Of a stretch of 64,000 nucleotides of DNA, positions 10,908 through 20,962 are shown piece after piece. The translations under genes and the position numbers were made by a program. Where the stretch lies: the NCBI GenBank assembly GCA_020064725.1, contig JAGTWJ010000017.1, positions 1,674,001-1,738,000 of the forward strand. Direction: 5' to 3'. Positions within the stretch are counted from its first letter, which is position 1; every line of letters starts with the position of its first letter. The notes under the pieces are model-generated. The model made no database searches. It worked only from the letters and a program-made list of their open reading frames with translations, and was not told where the DNA came from. This DNA is from Drechslerella dactyloides (taxonomy: Eukaryota > Ascomycota > Orbiliomycetes > Orbiliales > Orbiliaceae).

Positions 10908-13120
10908 TCAGCCCTGCAGGTCGGCAAATGAGAACAGGTTCCGCATGAGCTGAGACCGTTGTGGATTATTGGACACATCCATTTCTTTGTTTCGATCTTC
11001 CGCGAGGGCCCGCATAGCAGACAGGATGTTCATCGATGACGCATTTCGAGCTCGCGTGTCGGAATTCTCCGGCAACCACTCGAAACGAATGCTTCGGTCG
11101 TCCCAAAGCTTGGAGAGAAGCGATTTGAATGGTATTGGATATAGAAAGCTATGGAAAGAACAGTTAGAAGCAAGTCACAAAGAAAGCCGTCGGGATCGAG
11201 CTAAACTTACCCAGCTTGTTCTATTTCGTGGAACTGCAAACGAAGGAACATCCGGACATTCTCGTCAGGGGCAAATGCTGCAGCCATGGCCAGCGAGAGC
11301 TGGAATGGTAGCAACAAGGCCGGTTGGTGCCAGGTTCCACCCGTAACCATCCTGACAAGGTCGTATATAGCGGAGCAGTGTGTGGACATATAGTCTTTGT
11401 CATAACCGTGCAAGACACTGCGCTGATGATGTATCAGCATGCTAAGGGCGTGGATTTCGGCGTAGATATATGCCATTCGAGGAATATATGGCGACGAAAA
11501 CTTTGAATCGTCCGATCCTTTGAGACCGATATGAGACTCCAGATCAGAATACTTCTCCCAGAAGGTATCAATATCCTTCGAAGCAAGAAGCATTCCGCTT
11601 TCGTAAGAACCGTAGTCGCACAGACCGTTGAATCGAGCATACAACAGATTGACAACTTGCATGGATATGTAGCGGCAATGCGCTTCCGCATTCATAAAAG
11701 TCCAAGAGGTGCTATCCGACTGCTGCGCGAATTCGGGTTGGTATGTTTTACAGGCGGTGTCATACCATTCAGGATCCAGAATGGTCTGTAACCCGGAGAT
11801 CATCGAGACACCGAGATCAATCCTAGTGAACCAGGAGAAAATAGGGTATCCCTCAGATGTATCCAAAATGGACTGCGGTGAAAATAAGCTCTCCAGTATC
11901 ATATAAGCACCCTTGCGATGTTCGATCAGATTTGCCCAGTCCCCAAGGTATTCCTCGAGCGTCGCAAGTTGAAGTACTGTTAAAAGAGTGAAGACATCGG
12001 GTGGCAAATTTTCCTGAAAGGACTCCCGCAGTGATACTATTGCCCGGTTGTGGTACTCGAAGAAGGTTTCGACGCTTTTTTGGTCTGTTTCCCAAGTTGC
12101 AGCCGAGTGATCTTCGCTGAGAAAGTAATGAAACGAAGCAAAGGCTACTACCGAATAGAGAAGGGCCTCGTTACGGATGGCGTATGAGAGTAGGGACTCG
12201 CTGAAGAAGTCTGATTCGTCGCTTTTCAACAGGTAATGTTGGAAGGTGATGTGTTTTCTGTGATAATCGAGCCAGAACGCGACATCTGGTGCGTGTGAGC
12301 CCCTTTGGTTGGCCGGCTGAGCAACTAGATCGGGATAGCCATCGTTGTTATACATGGCTGGGCTGAGGCTTCTTTGGGACCGTATAGAGCCAGGAGCCGA
12401 CTGTCCCGGGTTCGACGAATCTGGCGGACAGGCGCTCAAGAAGCGGATATCTGCTGGGTAAGTGTCGGAGAAGCAGATGTCGGAGTCAAGGTCTTCAGGC
12501 GATGGGCTCTTGTCTTCAAACTGGGGGAAGGTTGAGGGGGTGTTGGGTTGCTTTCGCCTTGTTCGTGTGCTTTTCGGGGTCGCGGTGGGGTCTGGAAAGG
12601 TACACTGTCGTCCACCCTTGGCACAACCTATAAGAACAAAGAAATACCGGTTAGTTGTAGCTCCAAAAACAGTGTATATCGATTGTCGAAGTGTGATGAA
12701 GTGAATACAGAGTGCAGCACTTACGTTCGCAGATAGGGCGCGTCTCGTCGCACTATTCAATTTCGTGGTGTTAACAAATTTTTGCCCATTATCTTATCAC
12801 GAGCCATGGCGGTTCATGGAAGAAGTGTATGGAGCGGAGCAATAACAGGAGGAGCTTACCTTAACCCGACGAGCACGGCAGGTAAAACATCCTGATCTTG
12901 TTCGCCGATGCTTGATATGCTCTCCTGGTCCGCTGAGTTCCAGTTTGATTTCGGCATTCTGCCACCTTTGCCCCGAACTCAAGTCGATTTGATCCATTGC
13001 CAATGGTCTGTTGTTGTAGGTGGCAAGGGAATAGTTGGAGAAGATGTGAAAGCGGTCCCCGGACTGATTGGGCTGGACGAAAGCAGGATAGTACGCCACT
13101 GTTTCGGTCATATCTCTCAT
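10908..13120 (-). CDS. Zn2Cys6 binuclear-cluster transcription factor
   Basis: Exons (transcript order) 12860-13120, 12725-12752 (only 28 nt), 11211-12627 and 10908-11148; 648 aa. The DNA-binding cluster is assembled across three exons with perfect spacing: C78, C81, C88, C95, C98, C105 (CFTCRARRVK, CDETRPICERC, AKGGRQC). A basic linker with TRTRRKQ follows. The rest resembles the poorly conserved fungal regulatory region (for example DVAFWLDYHRKHITFQHYLL and DVFTLLTVLQLATLEEYLGDW), common in regulators of the Upc2/sterol type, where the cluster also lies near the N-terminus. Targets cannot be inferred; its neighbours are not a metabolic cluster. The last exon is supported by an open 80-codon frame and a good gtaagt donor. 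Confidence 0.9.
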
Positions 13121-15247
13121 TGTGATATATTGACTGGTTAGACGAGAGAAATTATATAGGTATTCCCATAAGAATGCTCGACTTTTTCCAGGCTACGGAT
13201 TGATCGATTGCTTGACAAGTCGAATGCAACTGGTAAAAGATACGTTGGTATTGTTGGTTCTGAGCTGTTCGTAAAGCTAGTTGAAAGAAAATCCGATGTC
13301 GAATTGGAAAGTAGGGGTTTAGCTCCCAGTTATCGAAAAGCGAGAGTGAATTTACAAGAGAAATAAAGGTTAACGAGGGATTGGGGCGTGATGATTATAA
13401 ACGAAGGTGCGAGGAAGAAAATATACTGATGTCGTGACTGTTGATGAGTGACCGTTGAAGCTTCTTGGGAGATCATATGAGCGAGGGGATCCAGCACCTC
13501 TTATATATGAATGATTGTATTAGCGTTCCCGAAGGGTGGTAGCAATCAGAGGTGTAAGCATGTCCAAGAGAACTAGCCAGGGACACGATGGTAGCGATGA
13601 GACATTGCGGCGTCAGCGGCGTCATGGACAAGGAAGCGGCGACGATGCGGGACGGTGGACCAAGATTATTCTGGAAGAACAGGGCTTCGTGTGACATAAC
13701 GGCGGTGGCGCTATCGAATCGGCGCCGGCAGCAGTTGAGAGGTTGAAGGCCGCTGCGGGACATGGCCGCCTAAACCTGCTCAGGGACAGACCCGCAGGTG
13801 TGGTTCTTCCCGCCGAGTGGACCAGATATCCTGGTACAGGTACAGGTACATGCACCTTTCCATCGGCGCGACACGTCCAGGGACATGTCATTGTGCCTGT
13901 GTATCTAACTCTGGGTCGAGAGAGGATGGGCAGTGCCTGCACGTCCAGGGCTGGCTTCTCTGCTCGGTGTGGGGGAGCTGCCAGGCTCGGTTATTTCCCG
14001 GCCTAAACCCCGAGCGGACAAGCGTGATTTATTTTTTCCACTCGCAGAATCCTTCTTGAACGGGAACCAAGGAGCACCGCCGACTGATGATAATTATGGA
14101 AATACGCCACAGGCCAGAGAAGAGGTAAGCGAGCGTCCGGTCGGTCGACGCCGGTTTGAGCTGTCCATTCCCGATCTGCTCGAACCGAGCAGAGCTGCGC
14201 ATGCAATCAGCTTGCAAGCTGCCTCTGCTGTCGGAGCTTGGTGCTGGCTGGACCGGTCTTCCGCGTCGGGACGTGAAGCTCTCGATCCGTCCGACGTCGA
14301 TGCCTCCAGGGTCGCCAGGCCGGGACTAGAGGAGCGTTGACGTTTGAGGTTTGCGCATCTGCTCGTGACGACGATGGCCGTGGGATGGTGGAGCGCGGTG
14401 GAGCCCCGGCCCACTTGGCTCCTCCCAAGTTAGCAGCGTGATCTCATCGATGCTCTTTGTCAGGGGGCTTCGTACCTGCTCTCCGTCCGTAGCTGTCTGT
14501 GCTAAGTGCAGGTATGTATTCGGAACTTGTCCCCACATGAGCCAGCACCAGTACCTGTACCTGCGCTGGTACCTGCGCTGGTGCCTGTACATGCGGTCGG
14601 CGTTCGGGGAACTGGGGTTGGAATTTGTGTTCTGAACTGTCGGGCATGCTTGTTTGCTAAAATTAGCGACTCAGCCCCGCCGACCTTAATTTGACAAGCC
14701 CGCAACAGCACATGTTTCCCTGCTTTGCGAGCATGCGCCTGCACCTGCACTCGAATTGCGTTCGAGAAGGTCTGGAAATCATGCCATGCAGCAGATTTAG
14801 CTAGCCCTACCATGGATCTGGAACTGGGACTGGCTATGCGCTCATGCTTCTAAAAGCAGGCGCTGGCGATTCTTCACGACTTGGTTGGTTGGTTCGGTTT
14901 AGAGTGGACGGCCGCGGCGCCCCGCGCGATCAAAGAGTATGGGCTTGTTCACAATTCTACTGGCGGGAGCTGAAATAATATGACGAAATGCAAATGCACC
15001 AGCTCTACGCCGCAAACACGAGAAAGACAAACATGAACACGGCGGGGAGCGAGGGCTTTCGATGCGATAGGCCTCAAAATCTTACAGATATCGGAGCACA
15101 AAAAGGGTATCGTGCCGAGTCAAGACATTAAGACTGGGACATGAAAACTGAAGGAAAGAAAAATTAAAACCGTAAAAGCCGTGACAATCCCTGCACGGCC
15201 GAATCACGAAAAGGCGGCAAGATGATAACCTATCCGCGGAAGGCTGA
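13121..15247. other. Long intergenic region with CAGGTAC repeats
   Basis: 2.1 kb with no supported gene; the ORFs in it have no family features. The part next to 13121 is the promoter of the Zn2Cys6 gene. Short tandem and inverted repeats built on CAGGTAC/GTACCTG occur at about 13835-13860 and 14545-14595. Confidence 0.55.
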
Positions 15248-17564
15248 TCATGCAGGGCTCACGGTGGAATTCGCCCCGGCTGCCGCACCGGCAGCTTCTT
15301 CGACTGGAGTTTCCTCAACTCCCTGGCCGCGACATAATGGACAGGAATTGCGCCCGGTTGTCAACCACTGTAGGATGCATATTAGTAATCAAACTCGAAC
15401 CATGTATAGAAACATGAAAAAATATTGACGGATGATGATGTCGCTAACTCGCGACTTTGGATATGAGCCACATACCTCGTCAATGCAATCTCGGTGAAAA
15501 ACATGCTGACACTGTATAAGTTGCCGACAAAGCTCACCATCCTCAAAATCGCTGAGGCACACAAGACACCTCTCTCCGACGTTGAGCCGAACATCGCCCA
15601 CGCCGTCGTCCGCTGCTGTTTCTGAGGTCCCTCCGAGACGCACTCTGAAGAGTCCGCCCGCGGAATCAACATCCTCTCGAGAAGCAACCGGCGGTTTTAC
15701 TGGTGCTATTAGTGATGACAAAAGCATCATATCCTCGTACGTCGGGGCCTTGAGCCGTTCCAGGGATTCTCGGTCAGTGTTTGTCCTACACGTCATCAAA
15801 TGGAGAACCGCAGGGCTGTGGCAAACTTACATCAGTAAATAAGGAGGGCGTCGTTAGGATAGGATGGTTCTCGGGGTAGCTCCCGCCGAGAACATAAATG
15901 ATCCAGCTGCGGGTTCCTTCAGTAGGGCTTCTGGGTGAATCAGGGCTCGAGGATCCTGATAACCGTACGTTATCGTCCAGAACCTGCGGAGATGCTGACC
16001 TCTGAGACAAATCTGGAGATTCAAGAGCAGAGTTCCATCCGGAGGTCTCGCTTGGCACGCTGGAGAAATCGGCGGCATCTGGTTGGTTTATCCCAAGATT
16101 CCTTGACGATCTTGCAATGCTTGGAGAGTTAATTGTTGATGGTGAAGCAGAGCCCTCTGTATGAAGCCCTCCTTCAGCTCCAGCCTGACTCTGAGAATGT
16201 GTCGAGCGTGAGCGGCTAGCGAGGCTACTGCGCCTTGAATCAATATCACTAATCGTAGGTGCGGAGGATAATGCCTCTAGGAAAGTTGATGTTCGGCCGT
16301 CACGGATATCAGTGTCCCTTGGGTTGACAGATCGAATGCCCACGATGATAACGGGTATCATCCTTGCATTTTCAGCAGCAGTAGAGTGATTGGGACCAGA
16401 AGATGTCGGGCCGAAGCGGAACATTCGAAAAAAATTGAGAGGGCCAATGGATCCACCTGATGCGAGATCATCGGACATATCAGAATCCGGTGAATCAAAT
16501 GTATTTCCACCGTTGCGGAGAGCAGAAGTAAGCCGACCATTCTGAAGAGCACGGAGAAAGGCCTCGAAGCTACCATCAACACTGCCACCGGACACGTCCC
16601 TGGCGTCAGAAAAGGCTTGGACATTGCTGCCAACCAACGACGCCGCGGTCGCCGCGGCAGCAACCGATAGTAGTCTTGATAGGACCGCAGCCTGGTCCTC
16701 TCCAGTACGACTGGGACGTGAAGAGCTGGATAAGGTGCTTCCACGAGTCTCCCGACTAGTTCGGTTAGGACTGTTCTGATGTTGATTTATTTGGAAGGGG
16801 TGATCCCCCATTTGAGAGCCTTCGGCAATTCCATCATTTGTTTCAGAGTGAGGGGTGGTTCGGGACTCTTCGGAACGAACACCGCGCCCTGGGTGTAAAG
16901 GATAACTATATCTGTTGCGCTCCGATGTAGAACCAACATTAGGACGAGACCCGATTCGTCGGTAGTCTGAAGGTTGAGAGGTGGATCGTTCGTTAGCTCG
17001 ATCTGAATCCGAGGCCACTGGTTCCCGCGGGTGTAAGGCGTTGGTGTTTTGAACATCGAGAGATCCAGTAGGTCTTGTCGCATGGAACGAGAGCGGGCCG
17101 AGCTGAGGTGGTATCAGGGAAGACGGTCCACTGCGTCGATTGTCTTCCAGGACAGCGGTATTGAGAGATCTGCGTCGATGCAGGAGTGAGGATCGTATCC
17201 GAGGGAGTCTTACCCTCGAAGAGGGGGCCGGAGAAGGCTCAGTATCCGATCTCAAAATATCACGAGTAGGTCGAGCATCTTGAAACGAATCCGTGGATGA
17301 GGTATGGTCAGCCGTAACGTTTGAGGAAACGAATCTCGAGATCCGCCGTCGAATCCGACTACTTCTTCGAGAGTCAAGGCTGTCGGGATCCGGCGAAAAG
17401 GACCTACGTCGCGACGAGGCCATGGCGTTGTTGCTTGTCGGAGAAGATCGCGAAACTTGGGGATCCCGCTCATTCGAGGAAGCCATGCGCTCAGCGGAAG
17501 GAGACTGCGATGACCGTGGAACAGCGGTGGTTGGACATCGCGCTGACGAGGCGCGCTGGCCCAT
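15248..17564 (-). CDS. RING-H2 finger protein, putative E3 ubiquitin ligase
   Basis: Exons 15831-17564, 15476-15748 and 15248-15367; 708 aa. Residues 1-560 are Ser/Arg-rich and mostly disordered, with a small Ala-rich hydrophobic patch (VAAAATAASLVG). The C-terminus carries a RING-H2: C639, C642, C658, H660, H663, C666, C678, C681. It is completed only after splicing, which joins HRDCIDE to WLTTGRNSCPLC. The first intron ends at an AAG acceptor; the nearer TAG would break the frame, and the AAG join gives SLFTD-APTYEDMMLLSS, a block I recognise in related fungal proteins. ATG 17564 is chosen because codons further upstream in the frame are non-ATG and look like the end of a 5'-UTR intron (ctttccag). 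The start MGQRAS fits an N-myristoylation signal. Substrates are unknown. Confidence 0.85.
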
Positions 17565-18758
17565 CGCACCAACCAGCTGGCGCGAAGAGTCCAGAAGGGC
17601 CTGGAAAGACAAGTAAAAGGTGGTGTATGGAGGTTAAACTGTGGTCGTGCCGAAGTGATCAAGACCTGCGAGTGGGTCTAGAACTATCAAGCACCTCCAA
17701 AAATATCGCCGGAGCACTGGACCGCTAAGAGATGGCAGCGGAGACCGTACGGGCGATGGAATAGCACAGTCGTTGTGAAATTCGATACGTTCACGGCGGT
17801 CGTATTGATAATCAGTGGGCGTGTGGTGGCGATCGTGCTTTGTCAGCCAAACGGTGGTTATCAGGACCTGAAGAAGCCAAGGAGAGTCGAACGAGGCACT
17901 GCGAAGGGTGACGTATTCATTCGTGAGAGTTTCGTCTTGGGTCTTCGTCTTCAGTTGTACGATAGCAGCGGCATGGAGAGCAGTGTATTTCGTCGGTATC
18001 AAGGCAGCAACTGCATAGTATTTAGGACAGCATACCAGGGGAGCAAGAACACCAGGGGGGAGGGTCGGATGGAGATAGATTATGAACAGATAGAGGCGCC
18101 GGAGATAAAGGAGGAAAGGGCGGACCGTACGCAGGAGAGCGGGTGGAGAGTGGAGGAAGGATGGACCGGTGGAGAAAGTGGTGGTGAGGTTGAGATGGAT
18201 GGAGATGGAGATGGAGATAGACGGGGGAGGAAGAGAAGGCGGAGCGGGCGGGAAAGGGGAGTTGACGACCAACAACGCAGCGGCTGTCTGTCCAGCGTCC
18301 TGGCCTCAGCACGTGCGCTTCGCGAATCCCCGCAGGCCACGGCCACCGAAACCACCAGGCGAAACGGCACGACACGACTCGGCACGATCGATAGACGCCG
18401 GAGAGAGTGGGGGCTAGTGGCTACCACGTACGGTAGCCGGAACACCAGGGCGGATGGATGTTCGATATGCTATCGACTTGAATTGCACATTCCTCGAGCT
18501 TCTATGGCGTATCAGCATGCCAGGAGCACTCACTTGGTATGCACATGCCCCTGTCGAAAACAAGAAGAGTCACCAGGAAATAGTATGTGTATGTACATTA
18601 ACAATGGCTAAAATATCATTCACATCGGACCAGCAAGCTACGTGTTCTCGTGCGTCCCAAAAGCTGGAGATTTGCCCCCTACCCCTGCACGCGTTTACAG
18701 ACCTCCGTAAATATATGGAATGGACAGCGAGCGCTTGCCCACTGGCTTGCCTACGGCG
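17565..18758 (-). promoter_or_regulatory. Promoter/5' leader region of the RING-H2 gene
   Basis: 1.2 kb. It includes a probable 5'-UTR intron ending at about 17588 (polypyrimidine tract and cag) and a CT-rich leader on the minus strand (about 18050-18260). A 278-codon plus-strand ORF here has no family features and is taken as a chance ORF opposite the pyrimidine-rich leader. Confidence 0.5.
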
Positions 18759-19238
18759 CTATAATGACAGCCGGTCCAAGCTTAACCTGTCCAGCGACCG
18801 ATGGCGTCTATGGAGAACAACGTTAGAATCATCGAATCTCGAAACCTGTCTACGCTCAACTTTCGGATAGAGTAACACGTACACTGGTTGCAGCTGATAA
18901 AATCGGGCTTGCCCGTCACCCGCCCTCCCACCGATCCACCATTTCTCGCCGGTCGCGCTGTTCATTACCCCATCTGTAGAGCTGGATGAGCTTCTGCGCC
19001 GCCGAGCCGGCGAGTGCTGCCGGGTATTGCAAATAGACTGCGGAGGTGTCTGCTGAGACCCCGTATTCGACTGACAGTTTGTCGCCGCTGTTGCGGGTGG
19101 CCGTGGAGAGACGCTTGCCCGTGTCGGAGATACTATGGCACTGCCCGTAGTCTCGATCGTACCCGATGGCTTTTGTAGCGCTGAGTGTGCCCGAAATGCC
19201 ACAAAGAGACTGGCGAGGAAGGGCCGATTAGACGGCAT
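18759..19238 (-). CDS. Small con­served fungal protein of unknown function
   Basis: Exons 18883-19238 and 18759-18807; 134 aa. The 75-bp intron (18808-18882) has a gtacgt donor and, being a multiple of three without stops, can be read through. Removing it joins the block FYQLQPV directly to RHRSLDRLSLDRLSL. The N-terminus MPSNRPFLASLFVAFRAHSA is hydrophobic and basic, the middle is Ser/Thr-rich, then RRRRSSSSS, then a compact C-terminal block GEKWWIGGRAGDGQARFYQL. I recall the same ends in hypothetical proteins of other ascomycetes, so it looks like a conserved but uncharacterised family. The RRRRSSSSS and repeated RLSL segments look like possible kinase targets (inference). No function is assigned. 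Confidence 0.7.
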   Translation of the reverse strand: MPSNRPFLASLFVAFRAHSALQKPSGTIETTGSAIVSPTRASVSPRPPATAATNCQSNTGSQQTPPQSICNTRQHSPARRRRSSSSSTDGVMNSATGEKWWIGGRAGDGQARFYQLQPVYVLLYPKVERRQVSRFDDSNVVLHRRHRSLDRLSLDRLSL

Positions 19239-19983
19239 GACATACGCTACGCATGTACTCTGTACGTTCGCTTGTTCAGATAACGGCTCTCCGTGATGAT
19301 TCCTGGGTGCCTCCTCTGCCGCCGACCACTTGCAAGATCAGATTATGCCTGGGAACCGCCTTTCCTCCAGTTGATGCGTCCCTCCATTCGATTCTCCTGA
19401 TAGGAGCTTGCTGCCGGCTAGCCGTTCCCTAGTAGCCTGACGCAGATGGCGATAGACTGTGGCTCCCTTTGGTCGGTCAGGATCGCGGTTTGACGGTGAC
19501 TATATCGGATCGCCAGCGATGCCGGCGGATGACTGCCGGTTGGATCGCAACTTTAGGTGTGACGGTGGTTCGGCTGAAAGAAGCGGTGGAAGCGGTGGTT
19601 CAAAGTTCAGGGCCTAGGGTGCTTGCGGTCGGATACGTAAATGAGTACTTGGTAGACTATATATCGTCAGCTTGCCCTTTTCTCTTATGCGGGCCTTTGT
19701 TTCCGAGAGAGACAGCCAATTCCGAGGTCTGGTTTGCGGGCAAGTCGGTTGCTTTGGTGTCGTCACGCAGGAATTTTCCGGGTGGCCAATCGGAACGCTC
19801 GTGTTCCAATCGGAAGTACTATTTATGTAAGCAGCCTTCTGAGGAACCTCGCCGCAACCACCACCGCTGCTGTCTTCAGAAGTCTCATACCCACATCACC
19901 ACCGCCATCCCCATCTCCGCACGACCGTTGCGAAAGCGATAGCCAAGGAGCCCACTCGACCGAGCGTCATCCGCCCTGCAGTC
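19239..19983. promoter_or_regulatory. Divergent promoter region; twin CCAAT boxes before QCR10
   Basis: 745 bp without a supported gene. The 10-bp sequence CCAATCGGAA occurs twice in the same orientation at 19786-19795 and 19806-19815, exactly 20 bp apart and about 170-200 bp before the QCR10 start. CCAAT is bound by the Hap2/3/5 complex, which controls respiratory-chain genes in fungi. Confidence 0.6.
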
Positions 19984-20621
19984 ATGTCAACGTCAATGGT
20001 TAGTCCCCGGAGGTTATCAATTGCATCTCGCTGTCTAACCTGTTGAATCGCCCAGCCATACCGCAGCCCATACGGCCCCAAGTAAGCCGGCTCCTCTATC
20101 CGAAACGCGCAGAAATCCCACCCGAATCCCGACATATGTGCTCATGAGGGAAGATGGGCTGGAAAATAGTCATCAACTCGAGGCGATGCGAGGCGATGCG
20201 TTTCGACGGAGAGCGTCAAGAATCATCAGCTGATCGGAAATTGCTATTATGCGGCATAGACTAAAGAACGGACCGCATGTCGGCCCATGGACCTTCAAAA
20301 CCCTAGGACGATTGTACGTCACCCAATGAGAAAACAATTATAGAACACCCTAGCGCTCTCTCAAATCGAATTTTGCTCACAGGTTGAACGATTCCTAGGG
20401 GTTTTACCACGGGTGCATTTGGTGGAGTGGCTCTCTTCACCCTCCTCTTCTTTGCTGAAGGGGTGCCGCGAGTCAGAAAAGATATTCTGCAGAAAATCCC
20501 AGTGTTTGGCTCGTACTGGATCAGGGAAATCCCTCCATCGGATAACGTACGGCACCTCCTTTCTTTCTTAGACTAATAACACTTACCGACAACGCTAATG
20601 CTCTATCAACAGCCCTTCTAA
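19984..20621 (+). CDS. QCR10: Ubiquinol-cytochrome c reductase subunit 10
   Basis: Small single-span subunit of respiratory complex III in the inner mitochondrial membrane. Five exons: 19984-19998 (15 nt), 20056-20081 (26 nt), 20260-20313, 20399-20546 and 20613-20621 (9 nt: Pro-Phe-stop). Product 83 aa. Family marks are PYRSPYGPK near the N-terminus, the membrane span GAFGGVALFTLLFFAEG (about residues 37-53), PRVRKDILQKIPVFGSYW and the end REIPPSDNPF. Spliced length is a multiple of three and every intron has GT-AG ends. No ORF longer than the membrane exon survives unspliced, so automated prediction may miss or truncate it. It is convergent with ADA2. Confidence 0.88.
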
Positions 20622-20962
20622 GCTCCGATTGCACAAGTCCTGAGCTTCGCAGGCGTGATCACTCCGTCTGAATTGCCTCTATGATCTCTTACTGCTCACC
20701 CCCGAAAGTAAACAATTGTTGTTGTACATAGGATTGCCATTACTAGTAACCATACTACATACCGATACTAGCCTGTATACACGTATCTTCTCAACTATCA
20801 TTATCATCAATCTTATTATTGAACGCCGAAGGTCTTCTAAATCTGCCTCAATATCAATAAATGCGCCTACTCCTGCTTTGCTAGTAGTTGATGCCGTGAT
20901 TATTTACCAGTCGGTTTGTATCACCAGGCAATCGCAAGGGTATGATCTAATACAAGCACTTA
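20622..20962. other. Convergent intergenic region QCR10 / ADA2
   Basis: 341 bp, AT-richer than its surroundings. A 98-codon ORF here has no recognisable content. Nothing else seen. Confidence 0.6.

Noticed and set aside
13933..14340. 135-codon ORF in the gene desert
   Set aside because: No motif or family feature; several overlapping ORFs in other frames look equally good.
15749..15785. TAG acceptor (cgtgtag) for intron 1 of the RING-H2 gene
   Set aside because: It would leave a 45-bp intron and an immediate in-frame stop; the AAG acceptor restores frame and family sequence.
17565..17612. Longer start for the RING-H2 gene at 17612
   Set aside because: The codon is TTG and the sequence there matches an intron acceptor (polypyrimidine plus cag).
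17775..18611. 278-codon plus-strand ORF
   Set aside because: Lies opposite a pyrimidine-rich 5' leader; no domain, no family resemblance.
19469..19942. 157-codon plus-strand ORF before QCR10
   Set aside because: Overlaps the promoter and the twin CCAAT boxes and has no recognisable features.
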